A program made the translations under genes and the position numbers. The notes beneath the pieces are model-generated. The model saw only the letters and a program-made list of their open reading frames with translations. It was not told the origin of the DNA and searched no databases. 64,000 nucleotides of DNA from Chitinophagaceae bacterium UBA1931 (lineage in GTDB: Bacteria; Bacteroidota; Bacteroidia; Chitinophagales; Chitinophagaceae): positions 2,886,134 to 2,950,133 of the forward strand of contig DDFJ01000004.1 in the NCBI GenBank assembly GCA_002337125.1, written 5' to 3'. Positions 9,146-18,417 of the stretch are shown here, one piece after another (position 1 is the stretch's first letter; each line of letters begins with the position of its first letter).

Positions 9146-9928
9146 ATGGCAGCACAAACAGAATCATATCAAATTAAACTACCGCAGTTTGAAGGTCCTT
9201 TCGACCTGCTGCTTTTCTTCATTGAGCGTGATGAACTGGATATTTACAATATTCCAATCACCAGGATCATTAAAGACTTTATGGATTTTATCCATCAAAG
9301 TGAGCAGCTGAATATTGAATTGTCCAGTGAGTTTATTCTGTTCATTTCGACCTTGATGCGTATTAAAGCGAAAATGCTTTTGCCAAGAAAAGAACTGGAT
9401 GACCAGGGTAATGAAATTGATCCAAGGCAGGAACTGGTTGATAAAATTCTTGAATACAAGCGATTCAAGGAGGCCAGTTTGCAAATGGCCGAAATGGAAG
9501 CCCTGCGTATGCTGATGGTAAAGCGTGGAAATATTGCACGTGAACTGGCAAACATTGGTGAAGAAGCAGGTGAGGGTACAGAAATTCAAACTATTACCAT
9601 GTTCAAACTGATGAAGACGTTTGAACGTGTAATGAAAAAGCATCACGACCGGTTAAATAAACCAGTGCACACAGTTGTACAATACAACTACACAATGGAA
9701 GGCAGTCGTGAGTACATGCTTGAAACGGTGAAAAAGGAAAAAACAATGGCATTTGAAAAGCTGTTTGATGTTTGCGAAAACCGTATTCATGCACTTTTTC
9801 TTTTTCTTTCGTTACTGGAACTGTCGCAACAGCAATACATGTCCATTCTTGTTGGCGAAGGGAAAAATAATTTTATCGTTGAATGGAATGAAAGCAGGCC
9901 ACCTGAAGCAGACCAGGTAACTGTTTAA
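9146..9928 (+). CDS. scpA: Segregation and condensation protein A
   Basis: Kleisin subunit that bridges SMC heads and works with ScpB in chromosome condensation and segregation. About 260 residues from ATG 9146. The N-terminal domain has the hallmark YQIKLPQFEGPFDLLLFFI followed by ERDELDIYNIPITRI (about 5-40) and an SSEFILFISTLMRIKAKMLLP helix. The C-terminal winged-helix segment FLFLSLLELSQQQ lies near 215-235. I reject the TTG at 9134 because it lies inside the preceding hairpin. scpB and smc are not in the window. Confidence 0.92.
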   Translation: MAAQTESYQIKLPQFEGPFDLLLFFIERDELDIYNIPITRIIKDFMDFIHQSEQLNIELSSEFILFISTLMRIKAKMLLPRKELDDQGNEIDPRQELVDKILEYKRFKEASLQMAEMEALRMLMVKRGNIARELANIGEEAGEGTEIQTITMFKLMKTFERVMKKHHDRLNKPVHTVVQYNYTMEGSREYMLETVKKEKTMAFEKLFDVCENRIHALFLFLSLLELSQQQYMSILVGEGKNNFIVEWNESRPPEADQVTV

Positions 9929-9940
9929 AATGAAAGAAAA

Positions 9941-9968
9941 AGCCCCAACAATTAGTTGGGGCTTTTTT
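9941..9968. terminator. Bidirectional terminator between scpA and dxs
   Basis: AGCCCCAAC and GTTGGGGCT pair across AATTA, with an A-run on one side and a T-run on the other, so it can serve both convergent genes. Confidence 0.85.
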
Positions 9969-9985
9969 ATGCAATAGAAAAAGTG

Positions 9986-11908
9986 TTATGCTTTTACTGT
10001 AACTGTTACACCCATCATTTCTCTCACTGTTTTGGCAATGCCATTTGCATCAATTCCAATTTCTTCATACAACTGCTTTGGTGTGCCATGTTCTACAAGT
10101 TTGTCGGGGATGCCCATTATTTTTACACTGGCCCTGTAATTGTGTTGTGCCATAAATTCAAGCACAGCACTTCCAAATCCGCCAACTACAGTACCATCTT
10201 CAATGGTAACAATCTTATCAAATTTTGCAAACACTTCGTGCAGTAATTCTTCGTCAATTGGTTTTGCAAAACGCATATCGTAATGAGCCGGGTTTATACC
10301 ATCATTCTTCAGTTCACGTATAGCACTTGCAGCAAAATTTCCCGGGTGACCAAATGAAAGAATAGCAACACCTTCACCATCTTTCAATTTTCTTCCTTTA
10401 CCAATTTCAATTGCTTTCATTTCTGTTTTCCATTCTGGCATAACACCTTCGCCTCTTGGATAACGGATAGAAATAGGAAGTTTGTGCGAATCAAGCTGTG
10501 CAGTATACATCATGTTACGCAGTTCGGCTTCATTCATTGGCGCAGCAACAATCATGTTTGGAATGCAGCGCATGTAAGCTATATCATAACATCCATGATG
10601 AGTTGGCCCATCTTCACCAACCAATCCTCCACGGTCTAAACAGAAAACAACAGGAAGTTTTTGAATCGCCACATCATGAATCACCATGTCGTAGGCCCTT
10701 TGCATAAAGGATGAATAAATGTTGCAGAACACTTTCATTCCCTGTGTAGCCATACCGGCACTAAGTGTAACAGCATGTTGTTCACAAATGCCAACATCAA
10801 AAGTGCGGTTCGGCATTTTTTCCATCATAAACTTGAGTGAAGAACCGCTGAGCATAGCAGGAGTTACACCAACAATTTTTTCGTTCTGTTCGGCCAGTTC
10901 AATAATGGTATGTCCAAACACGTCCTGGTATTTGGGAGGCTGCGGTGTATCGAATTTCTTTTTATGAATTTCACCTGTAACCTTATCAAACAAACCCGGA
11001 GCATGCCATTTTGTTTGATCCTGTTCGGCCAGTTGATATCCTTTTCCTTTCACTGTTACAATGTGCAGCAGTTTTGGTCCGGGAATATTTTTAAGATCTT
11101 TTAATGTATCAACAAGTTTAGTAATGTTATGTCCGTCTATTGGGCCGAAATAACGAAGCTTCAGTGCTTCAAACAAATTGCTGTTTTTATTTACAAAGCC
11201 TTTAATGCTATGCTCCAGCTTGCTGGCCATTTCCCTTGTAAATGTTTTACCAACAGGAAGTTTGCCCAATGCATTCCACACATCATCTTTTATCCTGTTA
11301 TAAGTAGGCGATGTAGTGATATCAGTTAAGTATTCTCTTAATGCACCAACATTTGCATCAATACTCATGCAGTTATCATTCAGAATAATCAGTACATCAC
11401 TATCTGCCACGCCTGCATGGTTCATTGCTTCAAACGCCAAACCTGCCGTCATAGCACCATCACCAATTACTGCAATTGATTTCCTGTTTTCGTTCTTAAG
11501 TTTTGCTGCAACAGCCATACCCAGTGCTGCTGAAATGGAGGTAGATGAATGTCCCACTCCGAATGTATCGTACTCACTTTCGCTGCGCTTTGGGAAACCG
11601 CTTACACCGTTGTATTTACGGTTGGTATGAAAACGATCCCTACGGCCGGTTAAAATTTTATGACCATATGCCTGGTGACCTACGTCCCAAACAAGCTGAT
11701 CATAAGGTGTGTTATACACATAGTGCAGTGCAACCGATAGTTCAACCACACCTAAACTTGCGCCGAAATGACCGCCATGAACACTTACTACATCAATGAT
11801 GTACTGGCGAAGTTCATCGCACATTTGCGGCAGCTGATCCATTGATAAATTCTTCAGATCGGCCGGTGAATCAATTTTGCTGAGAAGCTGACCAGCTTTT
11901 ATCTCCAT
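9986..11908 (-). CDS. dxs: 1-deoxy-D-xylulose-5-phosphate synthase
   Basis: Thiamine-diphosphate enzyme joining pyruvate and glyceraldehyde-3-phosphate, the first step of the MEP isoprenoid pathway; it also feeds thiamine and pyridoxal synthesis. 640 residues, standard length. The ThDP-binding motif begins GDGAMTAGLAFEAMNHAG and ends at the LNDNCMSI segment (about 150-182). GHSSTSISAALGMA (about 118-131), the transketolase pyrimidine-domain segment CEQHAVTLSAGMA (about 375-387) and EDGTVVGGFGSAVLE in the C-terminal domain are also visible. TACCTTTA read on the minus strand (11931-11938) is a possible -7 element. Its isoprenoid products would supply quinones and GGGP synthase, encoded further on. 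Confidence 0.96.
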   Translation of the reverse strand: MEIKAGQLLSKIDSPADLKNLSMDQLPQMCDELRQYIIDVVSVHGGHFGASLGVVELSVALHYVYNTPYDQLVWDVGHQAYGHKILTGRRDRFHTNRKYNGVSGFPKRSESEYDTFGVGHSSTSISAALGMAVAAKLKNENRKSIAVIGDGAMTAGLAFEAMNHAGVADSDVLIILNDNCMSIDANVGALREYLTDITTSPTYNRIKDDVWNALGKLPVGKTFTREMASKLEHSIKGFVNKNSNLFEALKLRYFGPIDGHNITKLVDTLKDLKNIPGPKLLHIVTVKGKGYQLAEQDQTKWHAPGLFDKVTGEIHKKKFDTPQPPKYQDVFGHTIIELAEQNEKIVGVTPAMLSGSSLKFMMEKMPNRTFDVGICEQHAVTLSAGMATQGMKVFCNIYSSFMQRAYDMVIHDVAIQKLPVVFCLDRGGLVGEDGPTHHGCYDIAYMRCIPNMIVAAPMNEAELRNMMYTAQLDSHKLPISIRYPRGEGVMPEWKTEMKAIEIGKGRKLKDGEGVAILSFGHPGNFAASAIRELKNDGINPAHYDMRFAKPIDEELLHEVFAKFDKIVTIEDGTVVGGFGSAVLEFMAQHNYRASVKIMGIPDKLVEHGTPKQLYEEIGIDANGIAKTVREMMGVTVTVKA

Positions 11909-12104
11909 AAGCTTTTTTATTAAGAAGCTGTAAAGGTAAACAACTTCGTTTCAATGACATTAAAATGACTTATTTTAACAAATAAAAGCGTTTATTGTTG
12001 ACTGAACAATCAAACATTTAAAACCAACCATTTACCTGATTTTTTTGCCCTTTGTAATTTTAGGCGGATATCCGGTATCTGTAAAGGGTAGATTTGTAAA
12101 GAAC

Positions 12105-13160
12105 ATGCGAAGGAGACTGAATAAAATATCGGCCTACTGGTGGTGCCAATTTGTTGGCTGGGGCGGTAATACCCTGATGAATTTCTTTTTTGCCTGGACC
12201 TATAACCGGAGCATTAATTCATCGTTTGTTATCCGCTCACTGATTATTGCTTTGCTGGGCGTATTGCTTACACATTTTATGCGCTGGGTATTGCTGAAGT
12301 TGAACGTGCTGCAAAAAACAATTGAGCGGCAAATACTTTATTTCCTGGGCATAACAGCCGGCTTTTCACTTCTGTATTCTTTCTCTTCTTTGTCGCTTAT
12401 CAGGGTTCTGAATTTGTTTACAATCGAACAAAAAGTTTACAGCTTTTCAAGGTTGCTTGTAGGTTCAACCATCAATGCGTTTGTGACATTACTTGTCTGG
12501 AATCTTATTTACTTCATCGTTCACTATGTACAGCGGGTACAAAAGCAGCAAATGGATGCATTGCAGATGCAGAGCGTGGTAAAAGAACTGGAGTTAAAAA
12601 CAATCAAGGCACATATCAACCCTCATTTTATTTTTAATTCGCTGAACGGTATACGTGCATTGGTTGATGAAAATCCGGCACATGCACGAAAAGCCATTAC
12701 TGAATTAAGTAATATTCTCCGCAGCAGCATGCAGGTTGAGAAACTGGAAACTGTTCCGTTTGAAAAGGAACTGGCGTTGGTTAAAGATTACCTTGCACTT
12801 GAACAAATGCGTTTTGAAGAAAGGCTGAAAGTGAATTTTGATGTGGATGAAGATACACTTGATATGCCTGTGCCGCCAATGATGCTTCAGACACTTGTGG
12901 AGAATGCAATTAAACACGGCATCAGTAAAAATGTGGAAGGCGGAGTGATTAATATTGTTTCAAAATTTACAGACGATCATCACGAATTAATTATAAGAAA
13001 TACCGGTCATTTGAATGGTGATTTCAATCCTGAAGGGTTTGGTATTGCCAGTACACAAAACAGGTTGAAACTGATGTTTGGCAATGATGCGGAGTTCTCA
13101 ATTTCTGATGTAAATGGTAACGAAGTAGAGGCAAGGATTATGATGCCTGTGGAAATTTAA
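12105..13160 (+). CDS. LytS/YehU-type sensor histidine kinase
   Basis: Membrane histidine kinase of the LytS/YehU family, partner of the LytTR regulator just downstream. Four hydrophobic helices occupy the N-terminal third. A short coiled segment leads to the His_kinase motif KAHINPHFIFNSLNGIRALV, whose first histidine region carries the phosphoacceptor. The ATPase part has LVENAIKHGISK (N-box) and GFGIASTQNRLKLMFG (G-box). I start it at ATG 12105 (M-R-R-R-L-N-K), about 351 residues. The longer frame opening with TTG at 12045 adds 20 residues with no family match. No periplasmic sensor domain is visible, so the signal is probably sensed within the membrane. Confidence 0.87.
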   Translation: MRRRLNKISAYWWCQFVGWGGNTLMNFFFAWTYNRSINSSFVIRSLIIALLGVLLTHFMRWVLLKLNVLQKTIERQILYFLGITAGFSLLYSFSSLSLIRVLNLFTIEQKVYSFSRLLVGSTINAFVTLLVWNLIYFIVHYVQRVQKQQMDALQMQSVVKELELKTIKAHINPHFIFNSLNGIRALVDENPAHARKAITELSNILRSSMQVEKLETVPFEKELALVKDYLALEQMRFEERLKVNFDVDEDTLDMPVPPMMLQTLVENAIKHGISKNVEGGVINIVSKFTDDHHELIIRNTGHLNGDFNPEGFGIASTQNRLKLMFGNDAEFSISDVNGNEVEARIMMPVEI

Positions 13161-13206
13161 CTTTGATTAGACAGATAATTCACTTTGTTTGATAAAAAAA
13201 GAAAAC

Positions 13207-13941
13207 ATGAACAAAAGAGCAATTATTATTGATGATGAAAGATTGGCGAGAAATGAATTGAAAAAACTTCTTTCAGATTTTCCTGAAATAGAAGTGATTG
13301 ATGAAGCTTCAAATGTGGATGAAGGATTGCAGAAAATTGAAGCGCATAATCCCGATTTAATTTTTCTTGATATACAAATGCCGGGTAAAAGCGGATTTGA
13401 TTTGCTGAGCGAATTAGACCGTACACCGGAAGTAATTTTTACTACAGCGTATGATGAATATGCATTGAAGGCATTTGAAGTAAACGCATTGGATTATTTG
13501 CTGAAACCAATTGAGCCCAAACGTTTGGCCGATGCGTTGCATAAGCTGGAAGAGGAAGAAAAAGATAATGTGGATGGCGAGCCTACTACTGTAAACCGCA
13601 GCCTGCTCAGCGAAACAGACCAGGTGTTTGTGAAAGATGGTGAACGTTGCTGGTTTGTAAAATTGAGCGATATACGTTTGTTTGAAAGTGTGGGCAACTA
13701 TGCGAAAGTTTACTTTGGTCCTAATAAACCACTGATCTTAAAATCACTGAATGCATTGGAAGAGCGTTTGGACGAAAAAGTTTTTTTCCGTGCAAACCGT
13801 AAACATATTGTCAACCTGCGAATGATTGAAAAAGTAGAACCTTATTTTAACGGAGGTTTATTGCTTGAAATTCATGGCGGTGATAAAATCGAAGTAAGCC
13901 GCAGGCAAGCGGTGAAGTTTAAAGAAATGATGAGTTTGTAA
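13207..13941 (+). CDS. LytTR-family response regulator
   Basis: Cytoplasmic transcription regulator, 244 residues from ATG 13207. The receiver domain (about 1-120) has the acidic pair IIDDERLAR, phosphoacceptor Asp in LIFLDIQMPGKSGFDLL (about 54), Thr in FTTAYDEYALKAF and Lys in LDYLLKPIEP. The C-terminal LytTR DNA-binding domain (about 145-244) has DQVFVKDGERCWFVKLSDI, GNYAKVYF and FFRANRKHIVNLRMI. It lies 46 bases after the histidine kinase gene, so the two form a two-component operon. A terminator follows. Confidence 0.92.
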   Translation: MNKRAIIIDDERLARNELKKLLSDFPEIEVIDEASNVDEGLQKIEAHNPDLIFLDIQMPGKSGFDLLSELDRTPEVIFTTAYDEYALKAFEVNALDYLLKPIEPKRLADALHKLEEEEKDNVDGEPTTVNRSLLSETDQVFVKDGERCWFVKLSDIRLFESVGNYAKVYFGPNKPLILKSLNALEERLDEKVFFRANRKHIVNLRMIEKVEPYFNGGLLLEIHGGDKIEVSRRQAVKFKEMMSL

Positions 13942-13962
13942 GTAACCCGGAAGTTAACCGGT

Positions 13963-13999
13963 ACAGGCTGCCCTTAACCGAGGCAGCCTGTTTGTTTTT
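13963..13999 (+). terminator. Rho-independent terminator after the LytS/LytTR operon
   Basis: A perfect 10-bp stem, ACAGGCTGCC (13963-13972) with GGCAGCCTGT (13982-13991), followed by TTGTTTTT. Confidence 0.85.
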
Positions 14000-14051
14000 C
14001 AGGTGGTTTGTATTAAAAACTTAGCTTGCAGAAAAATCAATATTATTATTC

Positions 14052-15302
14052 ATGAAAAAACTGTTTCTCTTTATTTCTTTGATTGGTTTAATTACTGATG
14101 CACAATCGCAGGATTATGTTATCACCAACTTTGGTGTTGGCACTGACAGCACAAAGCTGAATACTTCTGCCATACAGCATGTAATTGATTCAGTTAATGC
14201 AAATGGTGGTGGTACGATTGTAATTCCCAAGGGTGTTTTTTTAACCGGTGCATTGTTTTTTAAGCCAAATACAAAACTGCGGTTAATGGAAGGTGCGGTG
14301 CTCAAAGGATCAGATAATATTGATGATTATCCACTGATTCCTTCCCGCATGGAAGGGAAAAGTATTTTATATTATGCGGCGCTCATCAACGCCTATTATA
14401 TTGATGGTTTCACGATCACAGGTCCGGGTACAATAAATGGGAATGGGTTGAATTTCTGGAAAGCTTTCTGGCAACACAGGGAAGACATGAAGAAGATCGG
14501 TAAGTCATCAACAAATCTTGAAGTACATCGCCCCCGTTTGTTGTTTATCTGGGGATGTAATAATGTAACAATCCAAGGTGTTCATCTTCGTGATGCGGGC
14601 TTCTGGACAACACATTTGTATCAATGCAATAATGTATTGATTGAAAACTGTGATATCCGTTCGCCATACAAACCAGTACCTGCACCCAGTACCGATGGAG
14701 TGGATATTGATGTTTGTAAAAAGGTAACAATCCGTAGTTGTTATATATCTGTAAACGATGATGCAGTTTGCATTAAAGGTGGTAAAGGCCCCGATGCACA
14801 TAAACGTTCTGAAAACGGATCGGTGGAAGATATTCTTGTTGAGAATTGCACATTTGGCGAATCGCATGGAACGTTAACGCTGGGAAGTGAAAGTATCCAT
14901 GCAAAAAATATTACAGTGCGAAACTGCAAGGTTGATAATAATTGTCCTGTTTTGAGAATAAAAATGCGACCTGATACTTACCAGGTATTTGAAAACATCA
15001 CGATCGAAAATATTACCGGCAAGTGCGGTACTATTATGACATTGAATCCGTGGAAACAGTTTTTTAATATGGAAGGAAGTACAGAAAAGCCATTTGGTAT
15101 TGTACGTAATATCAGCTTCAGTAATATTAATGTGAATTGTAAAACAGTCGCTGATATTGAAGGAAATGCCAACGACCAGGTTTCGGATATTCTTTTTAAG
15201 GAAGTGAATGCCACAGCTGAAACGCCTCTGTTTAAAACAAAATATCCCGGAGTAAAAGTTGAACATGTGATTGTGAACGGAACAGCATTGACCATTAACT
15301 GA
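14052..15302 (+). CDS. Glycoside hydrolase family 28 protein (polygalacturonase-like)
   Basis: Secreted pectin-active glycosidase; family 28 enzymes hydrolyse galacturonan or rhamnogalacturonan. 416 residues with a signal peptide (KKLFLFISLIGLITDAQSQ). Right-handed parallel beta-helix repeats run through the protein, opening with a YVITNFGVGTDSTKLNTSAI pectate-lyase-like segment. The four family motifs are visible in order: STDGVDID (in place of NTDG), VNDDAVCIKGG, ESHGTLTLGSE and LRIKMR, so the catalytic aspartates and the R-I-K pair are present. The gene is monocistronic between two terminators. Exo versus endo mode and exact substrate are not decided. Confidence 0.9.
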   Translation: MKKLFLFISLIGLITDAQSQDYVITNFGVGTDSTKLNTSAIQHVIDSVNANGGGTIVIPKGVFLTGALFFKPNTKLRLMEGAVLKGSDNIDDYPLIPSRMEGKSILYYAALINAYYIDGFTITGPGTINGNGLNFWKAFWQHREDMKKIGKSSTNLEVHRPRLLFIWGCNNVTIQGVHLRDAGFWTTHLYQCNNVLIENCDIRSPYKPVPAPSTDGVDIDVCKKVTIRSCYISVNDDAVCIKGGKGPDAHKRSENGSVEDILVENCTFGESHGTLTLGSESIHAKNITVRNCKVDNNCPVLRIKMRPDTYQVFENITIENITGKCGTIMTLNPWKQFFNMEGSTEKPFGIVRNISFSNINVNCKTVADIEGNANDQVSDILFKEVNATAETPLFKTKYPGVKVEHVIVNGTALTIN

Positions 15303-15330
15303 TTTCTCGGCAAAACAAATTGAATGCATT

Positions 15331-15369
15331 AAAAAGGCTGAACAGAAATTTTCTGTTCAGCCTTTTTTT
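15331..15369. terminator. Bidirectional terminator between GH28 gene and the 15386-16936 gene
   Basis: AAAGGCTGAACAGAAA pairs perfectly with TTTCTGTTCAGCCTTT, with extra A/T flanks on both sides. It serves two convergent genes. Confidence 0.9.
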
Positions 15370-15385
15370 GTTAACTGTAAAAATA

Positions 15386-16936
15386 TTAATTGAGTTTTTC
15401 GAAATGCAGATCAAGTCGTTTGTCTTTTCTATAGTAATCTGCAATCAGCACCTGGCCAGGACGTGCAGGAAATACTATTGATTTTGATGCAGAAGTTTTG
15501 GTGTGGATCTTATCCTGTGTAAACTTACCCTCGTTGTAAGAAATAGAGTTAAATGTTGCTCCGCTGTATTCTTTATTTCTTTCGTAGTCACTATAGCAAA
15601 CTGAGAATGTACTGTGGTCATTGCTCATTTGTGTGTAAGCATAATCAAACCCACCATAATAGTATTTTACATATTTGCCGAGCATTGGTGTGCTTACAAA
15701 TTCAGATCCGCTTTCAAGTAAAATATCATTGTCCTGCTTTTTGTAAACAGTGGCACCTTTTACGTTAAAGTCTTTGTCGAACTTAATCACAATCATATCT
15801 GTTACTTTCAACTTCACTGTGCTTACACCAGAGCTACCTCTTGTTAACAACTGAGAGGCAATACCCAGTGCACTTGCAGCTTTTTTAAATCCTTCACCAA
15901 TTGCAAATACATTTCCATCTTCTGTTTGTACCATGTTATGTAAAAACATGTAGCCGAAGTCATCAATCTTGCCACTTGATGTTACATCAATATATTTTCC
16001 GAGATCAGTATTCCATGAAACATATTTTTCACTCAATAACTTTCCTTGCTCATTTACATCCCAAAATCCAAAACCTTTTGATTTATCTTTCATCACATTA
16101 CCTCCTTTGTCGAAGTATTCGCCATAGATGTATGCTTTGCCGTCATTTAAAAACGACATGCTTACAGGATAAAAACTGTATTTTCCTTCAGCTGTATTTT
16201 TCTGGAACAGCAGTTTCCCGTTGTCCATAGAAAGACCAAGAATAATTGATTCAGGATTACGGTCAAATGTGCTTGAATAACGCAGCATTTCAACAAACAC
16301 AACCCCATTGAATGTGCCGAGATAATCGCCAACAAATATTTTTCCATCCATATTTGGAACATAGCTCCATTGTTTTTTTGCATTGGTGCCGATATAGCTT
16401 ATTTCAAACGTGTAATCCTTGTTGTCTCTTGACGGAATATTTGAAATGAAACCTTTTCCTTCAACAGGATATAAACCTTTGTAATTATTGTCATCATCAT
16501 TCATATTCAGGTAAGTGGTTTTGAGATACATTTCATCTCTTCTTGAAAGCGATTTTGTGTACGAAAATTTCTTATCGCCGTTTGCACCATAAACCTGGTA
16601 CTCCATGATATTGGTATCGGAGTTGTAAAAAAGAAAAACAAGATCAGTTCCGTTGAATGATGATTCAAGTACCTGCAGGTATTTTGAATCCTGGAACCGG
16701 AGTTCTTTCAGCTTGTTAAGATTGGCATCCAATATCTGCAATACATATTCATTTGTCTTGCGGTCGATTTTGTCTGTAACGTAAAAGAAATAATATCCTT
16801 TTACTTCCGAACCTTCTTTGATAGCGTTGGAATTTCTAAGTACAGTAGCTTTTTGTACTTTTTCGATTGACAATGTCTGGGCATGAGTATTGATGCTTAA
16901 GAATAAAAGGAACAATACCGGCATTAATTGTTTCAT
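15386..16936 (-). CDS. Secreted protein of unknown function (possibly DUF6770-like)
   Basis: 516 residues, not confidently recognised. A clear signal peptide (KQLMPVLFLLFLSINTHAQ) is followed by a long beta-rich body. Recurring patterns such as YYFFYVTDK, LVFLFYNSD, GVVFVEML, KAYIYGEYFD and NVFAIGEGF are spaced like blades of a propeller. No cysteine cluster or catalytic motif is apparent, and there is no T9SS sorting tail (it ends LDLHFEKLN). It could be periplasmic or surface-exposed. It lies 17 bases downstream of the M48 protease gene on the same strand, so the two are probably co-transcribed. The DUF6770 suggestion is from memory of length and pattern only. Confidence 0.6.
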   Translation of the reverse strand: MKQLMPVLFLLFLSINTHAQTLSIEKVQKATVLRNSNAIKEGSEVKGYYFFYVTDKIDRKTNEYVLQILDANLNKLKELRFQDSKYLQVLESSFNGTDLVFLFYNSDTNIMEYQVYGANGDKKFSYTKSLSRRDEMYLKTTYLNMNDDDNNYKGLYPVEGKGFISNIPSRDNKDYTFEISYIGTNAKKQWSYVPNMDGKIFVGDYLGTFNGVVFVEMLRYSSTFDRNPESIILGLSMDNGKLLFQKNTAEGKYSFYPVSMSFLNDGKAYIYGEYFDKGGNVMKDKSKGFGFWDVNEQGKLLSEKYVSWNTDLGKYIDVTSSGKIDDFGYMFLHNMVQTEDGNVFAIGEGFKKAASALGIASQLLTRGSSGVSTVKLKVTDMIVIKFDKDFNVKGATVYKKQDNDILLESGSEFVSTPMLGKYVKYYYGGFDYAYTQMSNDHSTFSVCYSDYERNKEYSGATFNSISYNEGKFTQDKIHTKTSASKSIVFPARPGQVLIADYYRKDKRLDLHFEKLN

Positions 16937-16953
16937 AGCTGATTTATTAAAAG

Positions 16954-18315
16954 TTAATGTGTGTTTTTTTCTGCAATTTTTAGTTGCTCATTTACCAGTT
17001 CATAATTTTTGTAAGGCGATAAATATTTTTTGCAAAACTCATTTGTAAGAACAGAAAGTTCATCCAGCCTTATCCTGTTCAGGAAACGCAACAGCAGGTT
17101 GTAGTCATCAGGAAATGCTTTGTTTTCTGCTTCAATAGAAAGACCAGCCTGGTGATTTTTTTGCAATGAATAAATTTTATTAAGATCTCTTGCAATAGCC
17201 CAGCTGGCAAGCGGTAATTGTTCCTGCTGCTGAAGTAACTGCAAATTATAATACAGGTTGCGGCTGATGTTATCTGACTGAAAACAATATTCAATCATTT
17301 CTGTAAGCAACTCTTGTTTTAATTGTTTAAAGTATGCTTCGTTAACCAAAAATGAAGAACCTGTTTGTTGTTTTTTTACTGAATCTGTCAGTGCTGCAAT
17401 TCTTAATAAGCAATCGGGATGTGTTTTGAGCGAATCATCATCAGCAACTTTTGCAGTTCCCATCTGGCTGAAAATTGTTGTTTCACTCTGTATCCATTTT
17501 CTTTTAAACGGAATGTTGTCGGATGTAAATATGTTTTGAAAGTTTAACTCGGGAAATAACCTAGCATGATCAATTGTATCAAGCGTATGTAAGAGCGAAA
17601 TAATACCGGTGCTGCTGTAACCTGTTTTTACAAAATAAGAAAATGCCTGCAGGTCGGCTTCTGATTCCTTGCTGCGGCTATGATGCCTGCTGTCGAAAAC
17701 AAGACTCCGTACCATTTTATCCAGCTCCTGGTTAACACCATAAGTTTGCTTTGAAAGTGTTTTTAGTTTTTGCTGAAATTCGTTGCTTCTTGTTTGCTTT
17801 ATATAATTGTCAATTCCCTGTTGCGTATGCTTTTTGTAAAAATGTGCTAACTCATGGCACAGAACAAAAGCAAGTTCAGATTCGTTGTTCAAATGAACCA
17901 TTAATCCTGCGTTGATCACAATCGTACCATCTCCCATACTGTAAGCATTGGGCCACCAGTCTCTTGAAAAAAACAAACGTAAACCATCGCTTTTCAGTTC
18001 AGGATTTGCTTTTAGTATAACAGCGAGAATTTGTTGCAGGTAATTATAAGGTTCCCTGGCAGTAATGCTTTTCTTACTGTTAATCACCTTTTCAATTTCA
18101 CTAAACTGTAACTGGTAAATGGATTCGTATTCTTTTTTCAGTTCAGGATTTGCTTTGTTTATCCAGCTTTCTTTTATCTGTGCAACTTGTTTTATCCATT
18201 GAGCTTTCAATATCGTATCATCCTGCATGTAAGAGTGAAGCGGGATGTTTTGTGCTGTTGCTGTTAAGCAAAGAATAGGCAAAAGTGCAACGAGTAAAAT
18301 GTTTTTCAAATACAT
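16954..18315 (-). CDS. Secreted M48-family zinc metalloprotease
   Basis: Exported peptidase of the BepA/Oma1-like M48 family. From ATG 18315 (M-Y-L-K-N-I-L-L) it has a signal peptide ending TATAQ, then an M48 domain. The zinc motif HELAH lies near residues 152-156 in ELAFVLCHELAHFYKKH. The third ligand is the glutamate in KESEADLQAFSYF near 215, followed by the usual GYSSTGIISLLHTL. The C-terminal part (about 300-450) is helical, may be TPR-like, and has no clear match. It probably acts in the periplasm on outer-membrane protein quality control, which is inference from family. First gene of a two-gene minus-strand operon. Confidence 0.85.
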   Translation of the reverse strand: MYLKNILLVALLPILCLTATAQNIPLHSYMQDDTILKAQWIKQVAQIKESWINKANPELKKEYESIYQLQFSEIEKVINSKKSITAREPYNYLQQILAVILKANPELKSDGLRLFFSRDWWPNAYSMGDGTIVINAGLMVHLNNESELAFVLCHELAHFYKKHTQQGIDNYIKQTRSNEFQQKLKTLSKQTYGVNQELDKMVRSLVFDSRHHSRSKESEADLQAFSYFVKTGYSSTGIISLLHTLDTIDHARLFPELNFQNIFTSDNIPFKRKWIQSETTIFSQMGTAKVADDDSLKTHPDCLLRIAALTDSVKKQQTGSSFLVNEAYFKQLKQELLTEMIEYCFQSDNISRNLYYNLQLLQQQEQLPLASWAIARDLNKIYSLQKNHQAGLSIEAENKAFPDDYNLLLRFLNRIRLDELSVLTNEFCKKYLSPYKNYELVNEQLKIAEKNTH

Positions 18316-18417
18316 ACAGTAAACCCTGGTGAAAGTCATAAATACTTTAATAACTGTAATTAATAACAGTATTCATTATACCAGAACTGTGTAAATGTAA
18401 GTTACAATTTGATATGC

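Noticed and set aside
9179..9646. 155-residue open frame on the minus strand inside scpA
   Set aside because: Lies wholly antisense to a clear scpA gene, has no signal or family pattern, and its residues follow from the codons of scpA.
14874..15329. 151-residue open frame antisense to the GH28 gene
   Set aside because: Antisense to a well-supported family 28 gene whose catalytic motifs cover the same bases, and rich in Cys/His/Phe as typical shadow frames.
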